Origin: Ailanthus altissimus
Lineage: Eukaryota; Streptophyta; Magnoliopsida; Sapindales; Simaroubaceae
Assembly (NCBI GenBank): GCA_946807835.1
Contig: OX327693.1
Span: 4,791,501 to 4,855,500, forward strand
DNA: 64,000 bases
Direction of reading: 5' to 3'
The notes beneath the pieces were generated by a model, which saw only the letters and a program-made list of their open reading frames with translations, was not told where the DNA came from and searched no databases. Each line of letters starts with the position of its first letter. Positions within the stretch are counted from its first letter, which is position 1. Below are positions 25,901 through 38,046 of this stretch, one piece after another. The translations under genes were made by a program, and so were the position numbers.

Positions 25901-28900
25901 TGTTCCGTTTGAGGGTTGGTACTGTATTTTGTTATTTTCTCCTTGACATATTGAAATTTTTTCTCTTCAATGGTCCTTATGTGATATTGGATGCTTCACC
26001 ATTAATGTGTTTTTGTGTGTGAACGTGTTCTGTATAATTAATTTTTTTTCATTTTCATTTTCCCCTTTTGCAATAATTGTTGAAATTTTTTGAATTCTAT
26101 TAGACTTTAGGCAGCTAAAATCTGCTTTTAATCTTTAATTTATTGCACGCAATCGGTATTCCTGTATAGTAATTTTGTCAGAAAGAATGTGAGCTTCATA
26201 CTGGCATTGTTCTACTACCTCCGGAAGGAAGAATAGTTTTTAATTAGTATTTACTAGCATAACTTTACACATGGATCAGCTAGATGTTAACTTATTATAG
26301 AAAGGGGGAGAGATTTTAAATCCTTGGCATGTCATATGTCCATGATAAGAATTTGCTACTCAATTTAATTTGTATGAAAGAAATTGAATACATGAAATCT
26401 TTTTCCAGGTTTCGTTGCCTAACTTGGAGACCTTGGAGCTTTGTGCAATTAGCACTGAAAAGATTTGGCATGAGCAACTTGCAGCTGTGTCTTCCTACTT
26501 TCGAAATTTAACCCGCCTGATTGTGCATTCCTGTGTTAAATTAAAATATTTATTTACATCTGCTGTAGTTAAAAATTTTGTCCAGCTCCAACACCTTGAG
26601 ATATGCTACTGCACAGCTTTGGAGGAGATTGTTTCGAAGGAAAGAGGAGCACAAACTGCTAAATTTTTCTTTCCAAGAGTAACCTTCCTGAAACTCTGGA
26701 ACTTATCAGAGCTTAGAACATTCTACCCTGGAATACACTCTTCTGAATGGCCATCCTTAAAAAGATTGGAGGTATGTGGTTGTCACAATGTATGGACATT
26801 CACTTCAGAATTTCTTGGCTTCCAGGAAACTGGTAAGGAGGGCCAGCTTAAGTTTCCACCACAGCAAGCCCTCCTCTTTGTTGAAGAGGTACGTGCACCA
26901 TCTGTTTTTCCAAAACAAAACCAAAAGTTTATCTTTTGATTGTCGTACCTAAGGTACCTCAGATTGTAGCACAACAATATTGGTCAAGTATGGTCTTTGT
27001 CATATTATATGCAATTTTCTTAAATGTTGAGGATTTATGGAACAGTTGTGGCAGCTTCAAGTTAAGATGCATGTTAGTCATAGTTATGGACACTTGGTTT
27101 GCATTCGGTAGGAAAGTCATCATTGTGTTTGTACATTGTGGTGAAACTGATGAATTTTGCTAAATGCTGGTCCTAGTTTAGATTGTTCGAAATAATCTAG
27201 ACTAGCTTTACGATGGATTAATTCATACAATTTTTATTATCAATGTGAAATTTCTTTAGTAATTTTAAATGACCCTTGGCATCTCTCTCTTTCTCTCTTT
27301 CTCAAGAAAAGATCATTATAGATGTCATTTTTTCCTTTTATAGGTTTTCTTTTCAAGTTCTACTCATTGAACTGATAAATAATTTGAAAATTTTGGATTC
27401 AGTCAGATTTTCTTGGATTATATTGATATAGATTTACTCCATTTGAAAAAGTATTTGTGAAGGAGGAAAGGAAGAGAAGAATTTATGATATCCATTTTCT
27501 TCACTTTTCCGTTCATCCAAAATATGGGAGGCTAGAAGAATGGATATAGCGTAAAATCTTTTACTATATCTTCTGGGTTCTGATTTCTTCTTTTATTTCC
27601 CATTCGTGCAAATTCTATATTAAAAACCTCTTCCCATGTTATTCCTGATCATCGATTCAACATTTAATTCCTTTTTCTCTTAAGAATATATTATAATTAG
27701 AATATATTTTGGTGAACAATTTCGAGAACTCCAATCCAATTTTGTCCCATTTGTCTTCAGGTCCCGGAGTTGGAGGAACTGAAATTGAGCGGAAAGGACG
27801 TCACAGTGATATGCCAGGCTCAGTTCAGAAAGCACCTTTTTCAAAAACTTAAAATGCTCGAGATCATGAATGATAAATCAGAAAATTTTTCAACTGGTTT
27901 ACTTCAGAGATTTCACAATCTAGAAAAGCTTGAACTAAGACAGAGTTCATACAGAGAGATATTCTCATATGGAGAGGTTGAGAAACCTGATGGGATGATT
28001 AAACAGATAAAGCATTTAAAGCTGTGGGAACTTTCTGATTTGAAGTACATATGTAAAGAAGACACTAAACTAGACTCAGTTGTTCAAAATCTTGAAATGT
28101 TAGAAGTATGGTGGTGTGACAATTTGATAAATCTTGTGCCATCCTCAGCATCTTTTGAGAACTTGACAACTCTGGAAATATGGTATTGTAGAGGATTGAA
28201 AAACTTACTAACATCATCTACTTCCAAAAGTTTGGTGAATCTCATGAAACTGAGGATAGACGGATGTAAAATGATGACAGAAATAATATCAAAGGAGGGA
28301 GATGTTGCAGAAAATAAGATTGTTTTCTGCAAATTGAAGTGGTTATTGCTTGAAGATCTACAAAGTCTCACAAGCTTCTGCTCTGGCAATTTCAATTTCA
28401 AGTTCCCATCCCTGGAAGATTTATATGTCATAGAATGCCCCAAGATGAAGATTTTCTCTGAAGGAGTCTTAAGCACGCCACTGCTACAGGTAGTATGGCA
28501 AAATTGGGGACTAGATAAACAGTCTTGGGAGGGTGACTTAAATACAACCATACAAAAATTACATAAAGAAAAGGTGCGGATTACTTTCCTAATGATATTT
28601 TTGTTCCCCCTTTGTACTTTATACAATTTTAATGGTATTAATTTACAAACTAGCACTGTTAGTATTAGGAATTCGCTGTCGTCATGGCCTTGCAATTAAA
28701 CTTCTTTTGACGTAGTAAAATAGCATTAGGACTGAGAAAGTGTATGGTTGAAATAGACAAGTGATTGGGAAAAAATTAGAGTTTTCTTGGAAGAACAAGT
28801 ATAGATACTTCTCAATTAACTGCTTTTGGAATCAGAACAAGTACTTGAAGTGCTTTACTGAAAAGCCACTGGAAAGGAATTATTCTCAGAGAGTAAGTAG

Positions 28901-31900
28901 AGATATTTTTACTGAGAGATTTTATTCAACAACTTTTGCTGCAAATATATGTTCAAATAAAGCACCAGTTAGGATGGTAGGAAAACATTAGCTGAGAGGG
29001 AGTTATATGGCATCTTGTTCCATTTGTACATCCATTTGGTTTTAATACATTTTTCCTCATTTCTTGGCCCAAAAAAGAAAAAGAATAAAAAAATTAAATT
29101 AGAGGGATTTTTAAAGGATCCTAGTCTTTAACACTGCTAAGGTCCTAAGGAAATACGTAAGACGTTGTAATTTGAAAATCATGTATTACATTTACATAAA
29201 ATATAGAAATAATCAGATCTCAGTCAATATGTAATTTCTGAATACTGCATATTACTGTGTAATGATATGGGATAATTTTTTTTTCTTTTTATGATCTCAT
29301 CCGAACCGTGTAGAGGAAACAAAATATAATCTGTATGTAACTAAACTTCTGCAATGGAGCATCAGCATAGAAGCATACTAGAAAGCAAGATTGAAACCCA
29401 TTTAAATTTCAAACCAAGGAGAAGTGCATAGAAACCATGGAAAAAATTGTTTCTTTAATCCTTAGTGGATGCAAGTTAGCTAAAGATTTTGAATCTAATT
29501 CTACAGACATTCAAACCAGCTAATCATGCTTTCAGAATCCTGTGCTGAAATCATACGAACATTCTTGTTAGAGAAATGTTAGATGCCTCAAGAATCATCT
29601 TTTTCTTAGTTGAATGTTGCATTTGAATCATCTACCTTTTTTCTTTATTATTATTATTTTTTCCTAATCCTGGCCAGATGTTATTCCACATGCAGCAAGA
29701 ATCAGCTGTATGGCAGCAGCCTAATATTCATCCAACTTTACCGGAATGGTTAAAATCTACCATGACACAAGCAAAGGGGAAGATGATTCAAATGCAACAT
29801 TCAACTAAGAAAAACCCATTGGTCACCGGAGGCCAAATGGTCAGACGGGTCATGGAAGATACCTCAACACAATCAAGAGGGTTGATAGGAGATGTTAAGA
29901 CGATGGATTTATCAGTTTCGGGCGGTGATATATCCTTAAAGAAAAAACGAAGCAGGTAATGAAAAGCTTTGAACTATGTTCTTTTCTGCCAGCTAAGATT
30001 ACTGTATCATTGATGTATCTTGCATATAAGCTTTTCATAGTCCCTTGAGTAGTTTAATTGTATTCTTCTGGGCATGACTTCAGTAATACCAAAGCAATTC
30101 AGGCGAAGTGCTTTTACTGAAAGGAAAAGTGCCCATAAAATTAGAAATGCATTTCTGTGCTGTCTTAGATCATGCACCAAAGACTTTTAGGTTGTGTGCT
30201 AGCAAGTTCTTATGAACACTTGAGCTAACAGCTATCATTAATTCTGCATATGTAGCGATAATGTTGTAACGCGGAGAGAATACGGGCCTCATATTTCTCC
30301 GGATGATGGCTACACTTGGAGGAAGTATGGTCAGAAAGAGATACTGGGTGCAAAGTTTCCAAGGTATAATATCTAGTCACAGCAAGATAGCTAGCCAGCC
30401 ATGCTTGTTTAAAGCTGAACATATTATTTGACACATTCGAAGCATAAAAATAGTGCAGTTTACAGATTGAAGCCTTTTTATTTTTAAAGTCTGTTATGGT
30501 CAATTTTATATGATATCTATCGAAAAGTTTGATCAACTATGCATAAGGGGGTTAAAATTTTACTCAATCTGGAACTATTTGAGACATCGATTACGAGCAA
30601 GGGATCATGCCATACAGTTTAATTGTTTGTAGAAGGCCAGTGAAGACTCCCTTAGTTCTTTACATGGTCAAGTATGACATTCAAGAGTGTTTTTGGAAAA
30701 TGAAATGGCAATATTTAAATTAATCTAATCATATAGAGACTAAACCTTTTTTTTGTTGTTGTAAATTCCTCATTTTTATGGCAATAACTCTCTTTTTTTT
30801 AGGAGTTACTATTGTTGTGCATTTAGATACTCAACCAAATGTTATGCTGTGAAGAAAGTTCAGCAACTTGATGACAATCCATCCTCATTTGAAATAACAT
30901 ATAGAGGTGTACATTCGTGCCATTTATCATCGAAAGCACTATCAGTTCCCTCATCGTCAACCGATATAACAGAAGAGATGACCCAGAAAGCTACGTTCCA
31001 ACCTTCACCAAGTATGGATTTATTAGTTTTGGCCGGTGATTTATCCTTTAAGAACAAACGAAGCAGGTAATGAAAAGCTTTGAACTATGTTCTTTTCTGC
31101 CAGCTAAGATTACTGTATCATTGATGTATCTTGCATATAAGCTTTTCATATTCCCTTGAGTAGTTTAATTTTATTCTTCTGGGCATGACTTCAGTAATAC
31201 CAAAGCAATTCAGGCGAAGTGCTTTTACTGAAAGGAAAAGTGCCCATAAAATTAGAAATGCATTTCTGTGCTGTCTTAGATCATGCACCAAAGACTTTTA
31301 GGTTGTGTGCTAGCAAGTTCTTATGAACACTTGAGCTAACAGCTATCATTAATTCTGCATATGTAGCGATAATGTTGTAACGCGGAGAGAATACGGGCCT
31401 CATATTTCTCCGGATGATGGCTACACTTGGAGGAAGTATGGTCAGAAAGAGATACTGGGTGCAAAGTTTCCAAGGTATAATATCTAGTCACAGCAAGATA
31501 GCTAGCCAGCCATGCTTGTTTAAAGCTGAACATATTATTTGACACATTCGAAGCATAAAAATAGTGCAGTTTACAGATTGAAGCCTTTTTATTTTTAAAG
31601 TCTGTTATGGTCAATTTTATATGATATCTATCGAAAAGTTTGATCAACTATGCATAAGGGGGTTAAAATTTTACTCAATCTGGAACTATTTGAGACATTG
31701 ATTACGAGCAAGGGATCATGCCATATCTAATCATATAGAGACTAAATTTTTTGGTTGTAAATTCCTCATTTTTATGGCAATAACTCTCTTTCTTTTTAGG
31801 AGTTACTATAGGTGTTCATTAAAATACTCAACCCAATGTCAGGCTACGAAGCAAGTTCAGCAACTTGATGACAATTCATTCTCATTTACAATAACATATA

Positions 31901-32040
31901 GAGGTGTACATACGTGCCATTTGTCATCGGAAGCACCACCAGTTCCATCATCGTCAGCAGATATCACAAAAGAGATGAGCAAGAAGGCTACCTCGCAACC
32001 TTCACCAAGTATGTTAGCTGATTCTTCTAAACGGATATGA
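22944..32040 (+). CDS. CC-NB-ARC-LRR receptor fused to two tandem group III WRKY domains
   Basis: Proposed exons are 22944-25751, 26409-26888, 27761-28573, 29678-29955, 30256-30363, 30803-31066, 31367-31474 and 31800-32040. Every junction is GT-AG and the phases agree (0,0,0,2,2,2,2). The total is 5,100 nt, giving 1,699 residues. The coiled coil lies at about 25-90. The RPS2-type NB-ARC has GMAGVGKT 171-178, ILDDIW 248-253, GLP 334-336 and MHD 458-460. LRRs run from about 510 to 1,360. Two WRKY domains follow, with WRKYGQK at 1481-1487 and 1605-1611, each with C-X7-C-X23-H-X-C. NLRs with an attached WRKY (for example Arabidopsis RRS1) use it as bait for effectors that target WRKY factors, so this is probably an integrated-decoy receptor. 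The weakest join is exon 3 to exon 4 (donor AAG|GTGCGG). Exon 4 also begins with ATG, so a separate WRKY gene there is the main alternative. Confidence 0.75.
29903..32010 (+). repeat. Intragenic tandem duplication, unit about 1.11 kb
   Basis: From the end of exon 4 (29,903) through exon 6 (about 31,012) the sequence repeats from the end of exon 6 (31,014) through exon 8. The offset is 1,111 bp up to the indel. Introns 4 and 6, exons 5 and 7, and the first part of introns 5 and 7 are almost identical. Intron 7 lacks about 110 bp present in intron 5 (around 30,627-30,735). Exons 6 and 8 are clearly more diverged. Confidence 0.92.
30256..31066 (+). other. WRKY domain 1 (group III), exons 5-6 of the fusion gene
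   Basis: Exon 5 (30,256-30,363) encodes DDGYTWRKYGQKEILGAKFP and exon 6 (30,803-31,066) the zinc-finger half, residues C1501, C1509, H1533 and C1535 of the fusion. The intron falls after the second base of the Arg codon in PR|SYY, the characteristic position of the R-type WRKY intron. This points to capture of a genomic WRKY locus, not a retrocopy. The usual YYRC reads YYCC here, losing a normally conserved Arg beside the first zinc ligand. The exon ends with a Ser-rich tail and KNKRSR, a possible basic nuclear-localisation patch. Confidence 0.9.
31367..32040 (+). other. WRKY domain 2 (group III), exons 7-8 of the fusion gene
   Basis: Exon 7 (31,367-31,474) is base-for-base identical to exon 5. 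Exon 8 (31,800-32,040) encodes the second zinc finger, C1625, C1633, H1657 and C1659, here with the standard YYRC. It ends with a short Ser-rich tail and the stop TGA at 32,038-32,040. The same phase-2 R-type intron separates the two halves. Confidence 0.9.
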
Positions 32041-33303
32041 TAGAGAAGTTGGTGATCAGTACCTTGGTGGCAAATATATCTCATCAAACTTAGCTCAGCA
32101 ATACATGGAATTGTTCTTCCCTTGATTTAAAAAAAATGGCAACAAAAGATGAGAAAAACTGATAACTGAACAGTGTATCTCAAAACCTAGTTTCTTCCAA
32201 TACCTTCGGGGATGCATCAGTCAGTCAGCCAGCCAGCCAGCTGCGTGATAGGTAAAATCTTAAAAAGTTTTTAATACAGTAATACTTCAGTTGCCTAAAG
32301 CCATGGATCTCTCTTCATTCTTGCCTCATTAGACAACATAATGTAATAATAATATTGAACATTAACAATCGTATATAAAGTTCGTACATGCTTCACAGGT
32401 GTTGAGTTTTGGGGGTTGCTTATACCAAGACATTGTAGATTACTTAATTCATACCTGTGGTGGTGGTGGTGGTGGTCATTGATGAGATGATGCTTTAACG
32501 AATTAGGGGCTCTGTTACAAAGAAAATGTCTGTATTGAGCAAACACCCTGTTGAATTCCCACGCCTCTGAGCCCTATAGCACCTAGCTATCGCGCGCTGA
32601 GAGATCAATGTCAGTGGCCAGCTGGAGATAATAATTATTATTATTATTATAACAAATTTATTGATATTTATAATTTAATATTTATTAAATTTGTCGTGGT
32701 GCAGTTCATAAATCTAAAATAAATTTAAGAAAGAGTAAATCTATTTCAATAAAATTCGGAAAATCTGTCGAGATAGTATCTACTTCTACTTTAAGAAGGG
32801 TTAAACTCTTATCTCTACTCTCGAATGCAAAGAGAGACTCAACCACAGATATTTATTAAAAATAGAAAGATAGGTTAACTCTCGCAAAGAGATATCTACA
32901 CTCTTGTACATAATAGAAAAATTCAAATCCCATTATTTAAATGAAGACGAGGTGCACTTTGTCATCGGAAATCATGCTTTGGTCAATATAATTATAATAA
33001 TTTTTTTAAAATACGATGGGTTTATTTCCATTCTAATAGAATGATAATAAAAAATTGTAATCCTATTAAAGAAAAAACACTATAAAATTTTAGGATAAAA
33101 TAGGCTTATTTGCATGTTAAAAACTACTCAGTTCTTCTATTTACTCAATTTACCCGTTACTTAAATTTAAAAAATTGACTTTTACTTATGATAATCCCAG
33201 AAATTACCTAAATTGAAATTTTATTTGGAGGAGTTACAGCACATACAGAATATTAGTTTGACATTGAATCTAAGTAATAGTAGTTGAAAGAGAAGTTTCT
33301 TCG
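32041..33303. other. 3' flank of the NLR-WRKY gene and AT-rich spacer
   Basis: The stretch contains the probable 3' UTR and short simple repeats: (AGCC)n at about 32,226-32,240, (GGT)n at 32,457-32,475 and (ATT)n at 32,633-32,650. No gene is seen. Confidence 0.55.
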
Positions 33304-33312
33304 TTTTATCTA

Positions 33313-35135
33313 GAATTTTTTTTAAAAATAGTCCTTAAATTTTATAATTATTTTTTTAACTAACTTTTAATTCATCATTTTTTATTAATTAAATATCTCA
33401 TAATATGATATTTATACCGTAAATAAAAAATTTAAGTTTTCTCTCGTGTCTCTCCACTGAACTAAAAATCAAGTTATTAGACCAAAATTTTTAAAATTGT
33501 CATTGCGTAGATCAAATCTTACCTAATATATTTGTCACTTCAAATTAAGAAAATAACCGATTCTTATAAGTTTTTTTAAATTTTTTTAATATTTATTAGA
33601 AATTAGTTAAAAACTACAGCTGAAGCTAAAAATAGGTGTTATTGATGAATTATACGTTAAAAATAAGTTAGAATAGTGTAAAAGACATTGAAATCCAGTT
33701 AAAAGTATGATTTTTAGTATGTTTGACTGAAACTATATAGCGGTCGGTGCGGCAACCCACTGCCATCTGGTTTCAAAAATTTTAAAGCCATCTCGAGCTT
33801 GAGATGTGCCCCGAGATACGCTGATGGTCACATCTCGATAGAGCATCTTGGGCTCGAGAAAGTCAAATTCAGTATATATATCTAAGAAATATCCTATACT
33901 CGTCTACCTAAATAATGGTTTTTGATTCTCTGTTAGTTTTTCTTTTATAGTTTTTAGAGTTCATATCTTGAAATAAATTATCACTGATATACGAAAAAAT
34001 ATATGCTCTAAAAGTCTATATTTTTTCGATACGTTATTTTTTCTGTAACAATTAAGAAAATAAATAAAATTAATATTATTAACAAATAAAAAGCATACAT
34101 ATTAAATAAAAAATAATATTATTTAAATTTTTTTTTACAAATAATATTAATTCAACTGACATAAAAGGGAAAAAGAAAGTAAACACTAACATCTTAATTA
34201 ATATATTATAATAATTAATTAAATTAATTTTTTTAATATATAATTAATTATAAAAGGTACTCATCGTATAAATAATGTTACAAAAAATTAAAATTATTAT
34301 TACTCAATAACACATATACAAATTATATTTTTGGGTAAATTAATCATTTAATAAATAAAAATATGGTTTTAAAAAAATGAACATATAATATTAATCAACT
34401 TATTAATTAATTAATAGAATTAAAATTAATTTATTTACTTTAAACAAAAATTAGATATAATTAAAATAAATTTTAAATTTAAAAAAAAATTATAATTGTT
34501 CCATTAAGATACCACATGGTGCAATAGTACAACATTACAGACTTAAAGTTTGCGATGTTGCTAAGAGATGCGCCCAAGGGCGCATCTCTAGGGCAATCTC
34601 AGGCCCGCGATGTGTACCCGAGATGGGTCTCAATGGCCATCTCGAGCTTGAGATAGTCTCGAGATTGAAGAGAGATGCGGCCGCCACATCAACTGCCATC
34701 TGGTTTCTGTAAAACACACTCCAAACTTTTATTTTTTTACTAATTTTAACTTTTTATACTATTCTAATCCATTTTTTAAATTTAATTCATCAATTTCACA
34801 TGTTCTAGGTTCAAATTCAAATTCTAATTAATTTCTAACAATATTAAAAAAATTTAAATTTTTTTAAAAACTTATCAAAATTCGACAATTTTCTTGATGT
34901 GAAGTGACAAATATGTTGTACAAGACCCAATCTATGCAATGGCAATTTTAAAATTTTTTATTTAACTAAAATTTTTAATGTTCAAAGTTTGGTTCGGTGG
35001 CGAGAATAGAAAAATAATGTCTTTTAATTTTAAGGTAAAAATGTCCTATTTTAAAATATTTGAGTAATATAAGATAATGAATTAAAAGTTGATTAGAAAA
35101 GAATAATTACAAAGAGCTATTTATGAAAATTTTCC
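33313..35135. mobile_element. Foldback MITE with 9-bp target-site duplication, Mutator-like
   Basis: Long inverted arms (about 33,313-33,720 and 34,720-35,135) pair imperfectly. For example, AATTGTCATTGCGTAGAT at about 33,496 matches the complement of ATCTATGCAATGGCAATT at about 34,931. The element is bounded by TTTTATCTA at 33,304-33,312 and again at 35,136-35,144. A 9-bp duplication is typical of Mutator-like transposition. Inside the arms lie two GC-richer tracts (33,740-33,870 and 34,540-34,715) sharing CCATCTCGAGCTTGAGAT and ACTGCCATCTGGTTTC, around an AT-rich core. No transposase is encoded. Confidence 0.8.
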
Positions 35136-35144
35136 TTTTATCTA

Positions 35145-35777
35145 TTTATCAACTGACTTCAAGATATAATCATTGGTCAAATCGTTGCCATCGAGTCAAT
35201 TAATTCTGTAACTAAGCCTGTAAATCAAATCTTAAACATAATTTTAAGAATATGTTATAAATTTCAATTAATTCTGTAATTCAGTAACGGATGAAAGCTT
35301 GCCAAAAAAAAAAGTTTTAAACTTTTCATGCTTAAAATATAGTTATACACAGCAATATCAAGCATATGAATACAAAAAATATTCTCATTTAATTTCATCT
35401 CTTTTTTGTTAAAGGGAATAACAAGCTCTTAATAAAAAATTATCAACTCAACTTATTAGTATTGCACTAATACTTAAAACAAATATTACTTCACGTAGTC
35501 ATTGTACAACTACAACTACAATTATAACTACAATTACAACTACCACAATAATTATGATTGCATCAATAATTACCACAATAATTATGTGAGATCATATTTA
35601 CTTTAAAGTCATAATTAATATAATTATCAACCTTACGATAATTATAATAAAAAAAAAAAGATCAAAATGAAAAAAGACAATAAAAAAAGAAGTGAAAGTT
35701 AAAGACACTTGTTTTTAATTTAAAATAAAAAATTATTTTTGATATGCTTGTCATATACTCAAATATTTAACTAATTT
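35145..35777. other. AT-rich spacer with an (ACTACAATT)n-like microsatellite
   Basis: A simple repeat of ACAACTACAATTATAACTAC-type units lies at about 35,505-35,590. I see nothing else of note. Confidence 0.6.
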
Positions 35778-36225
35778 GTATGAAGCATCTTTAAAAGAAA
35801 ATGAAAAAGATGTTGAGATCAATTATTTTGATTTGCAGTGTGTAAGCCTTCGTAGTGCCTTCCCTAACTTGCAGTCATTATATATCAAAGATTTAGATAA
35901 CCTGAAGATAATATGTTGTGGTCATCAACTCACATTAGAATCTTTTAGCAAATTAAGAATCATAAAGTTGAAATTTTGTCCTAAGTTGAGAAATATTTTT
36001 ACCTTCTTCATTGCTCGAGCCCTTTCGCAATTTGAATAAATTCACGTCAGTAGCTGCAATAATATGGAAGAAATTTTTTATATTCAAAATGAAGTAATTG
36101 AACTTGGTCAATTACACTCACTCACCCTCATTTATTTTCCAAAACTCACAAGCTTTTGCTCTAAGGAATCGAGTGAAATCAATTCAGAGAATGATATCGA
36201 TGTCCCCAAAACGCTTTTCAATGAG
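35778..36225 (+). pseudogene. Orphan LRR fragment of an RPS2-type NLR
   Basis: About 150 residues of LRR sequence closely follow the end of exon 1 of the NLR-WRKY gene. FSKLRIIKLKFCPKLRNIF here matches CKLRIIKVRNCDKLKNIF there. It continues with NMEEIF, LHSLTLIYFPKLTSFCS and VPKTLFNENV. A TAA at 36,037-36,039 interrupts the frame after ARALSQFE, and homology resumes straight after it. There is no coiled coil, NB-ARC or following LRR exon nearby. It is the remains of a duplicated paralogue. Confidence 0.85.
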
Positions 36226-37100
36226 AATGTCTGTTATTGCTTACGTGATAGCGCGTGATTATCTTATTGTGAATACTATTTTAAATAAAATCAATATTTA
36301 ATTTTAATTAAAAATTAGACGAGTAATTTTATAATTTTTTATATAAAACACAATACAATAAAATAAATAACTTTATCTACTAAATTAAAATTTTAAAAAT
36401 AGTTTTATCTTTTAACAATCTGTGAATTGTAACATTATACACAAAACTCAAACAATGTTTTTGGGTAGTAGAATCTATGAGTTTTAAGTTGGTAATAGCT
36501 ATGATAATGTGGAAAATCTATGACATGATATTTTATTAATGGTTGAAGTGGATGGGGATGGTGTAATGTTTTTGTAAACCTATGAATGCTCAAGAATAAA
36601 TTAATTTGGTCCCAAGATTGTTTGGTCAACTCATCCAATAACCTCTTTTTTTTCATAAATTGAGGATTAGGTTTGGTTTCTGTTTAATTTTGTAAACACT
36701 GTGATAAAAGTGTTTGATAAATATTACTTTTATCTCATAATCAGGTATTTACAAACACCCATTTTCAATTTCACAACTTGTGCATTTCACGCTTCAAAAT
36801 CAAAACATATTTAAACTTTTTTTACTTCACCATTAATCTGTGAGTATGCCATAATTTGATTGAAGGTTTTGGAAGAACTATAATCTTCTTAACAAATGGC
36901 ACAAAAATATACATCTTCAACTCTTTGTATTGACTCAAATTAAGAATATATTTACTTAACTTCAAAGATATTCATTATAATAGTTTTCAAATAGACTATA
37001 AATGAGAATAACATGAAATATCTCTACATTAATTTTACAATTTTTGACAAAAAATGAATATTAAAGAAGCTTCTTCCTTTCTAATCTAGTTTATATTATA
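36226..37100. other. AT-rich spacer
   Basis: No coding or repeat feature is supported. It separates the orphan LRR fragment from the copia remnant. Confidence 0.55.
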
Positions 37101-38046
37101 CAACAATCAAAGCATTTGAGAGCCAATCATGAATGAGAACGTAAAAAATTCAAAAACCTTTATGCTTTAGCATGATTGTCTCAATTATCGTGGATCAATA
37201 ATGATGCACAGAATTATTAAAAACTCTAATGGACATCCATTAAAAAATATGAAGCTTCTATTATACAACAGTAGTATTTGCATTGCTTGTTCACAAGGTA
37301 AATTGGTGGTTAGTTTATCTTATTCTAAAATCGATTTTGAATCTCTATCATTTTTGCAGAGAATTTGAGAGATATTTATAGACAAATTCACTTGTCATGC
37401 AAACTATTTTGCTACTACATGATCCTGATTGATGTATTATTTGATGGTCACATATTTGTTTTCTATCTCTATATAATCTTGCTTTGATAGATTGTTGGCT
37501 CCAATTTTTAGATTAAGTGCATAATTTTTAAGTTATCCAATCAAGACCTTACGTTTTAATAATGCTAGTTAGTTCACTTCCAAAACATTTGATGACTACT
37601 AAGTGTTAGCACGAATTGATATTAAACATTCAGTGCCATATGTTCATACCCAAAATGGGTTGGTGGAATCATTCATTAAAAGACTTTAAATGATTGTAAG
37701 AACTCTGCTATTATGTATCAATTACCCACTTCAGTATAGTGTCATACAATTTTGCATACTACAACAATGATATGCTTAAGGCAAACTACTTGTCATAAAT
37801 CTTCCTCATTGCAACTAGTGTTTGATCATCAACCTATATCCTATCTATATATTTTCGGTTATGTTGTACAAGTTCTAATTACACTTCCTCAGTACAATAA
37901 AATGAGACCTCAACGTTATTTAAGAATTTATATGAGTTTCGACTCACCATAATATTATCAGGTATTTAGAACTCTTAAGAGTAATCTATTTATTGCACAT
38001 TTTGTAGATTATCAATTTGATGAGATGAAATTTTCTCTATTGGGAG

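Noticed and set aside
30225..31647. Two identical 103-residue minus-strand frames (30,225 and 31,336)
   Set aside because: They are antisense to exons 5 and 7 and their introns, and are identical only because of the tandem duplication.
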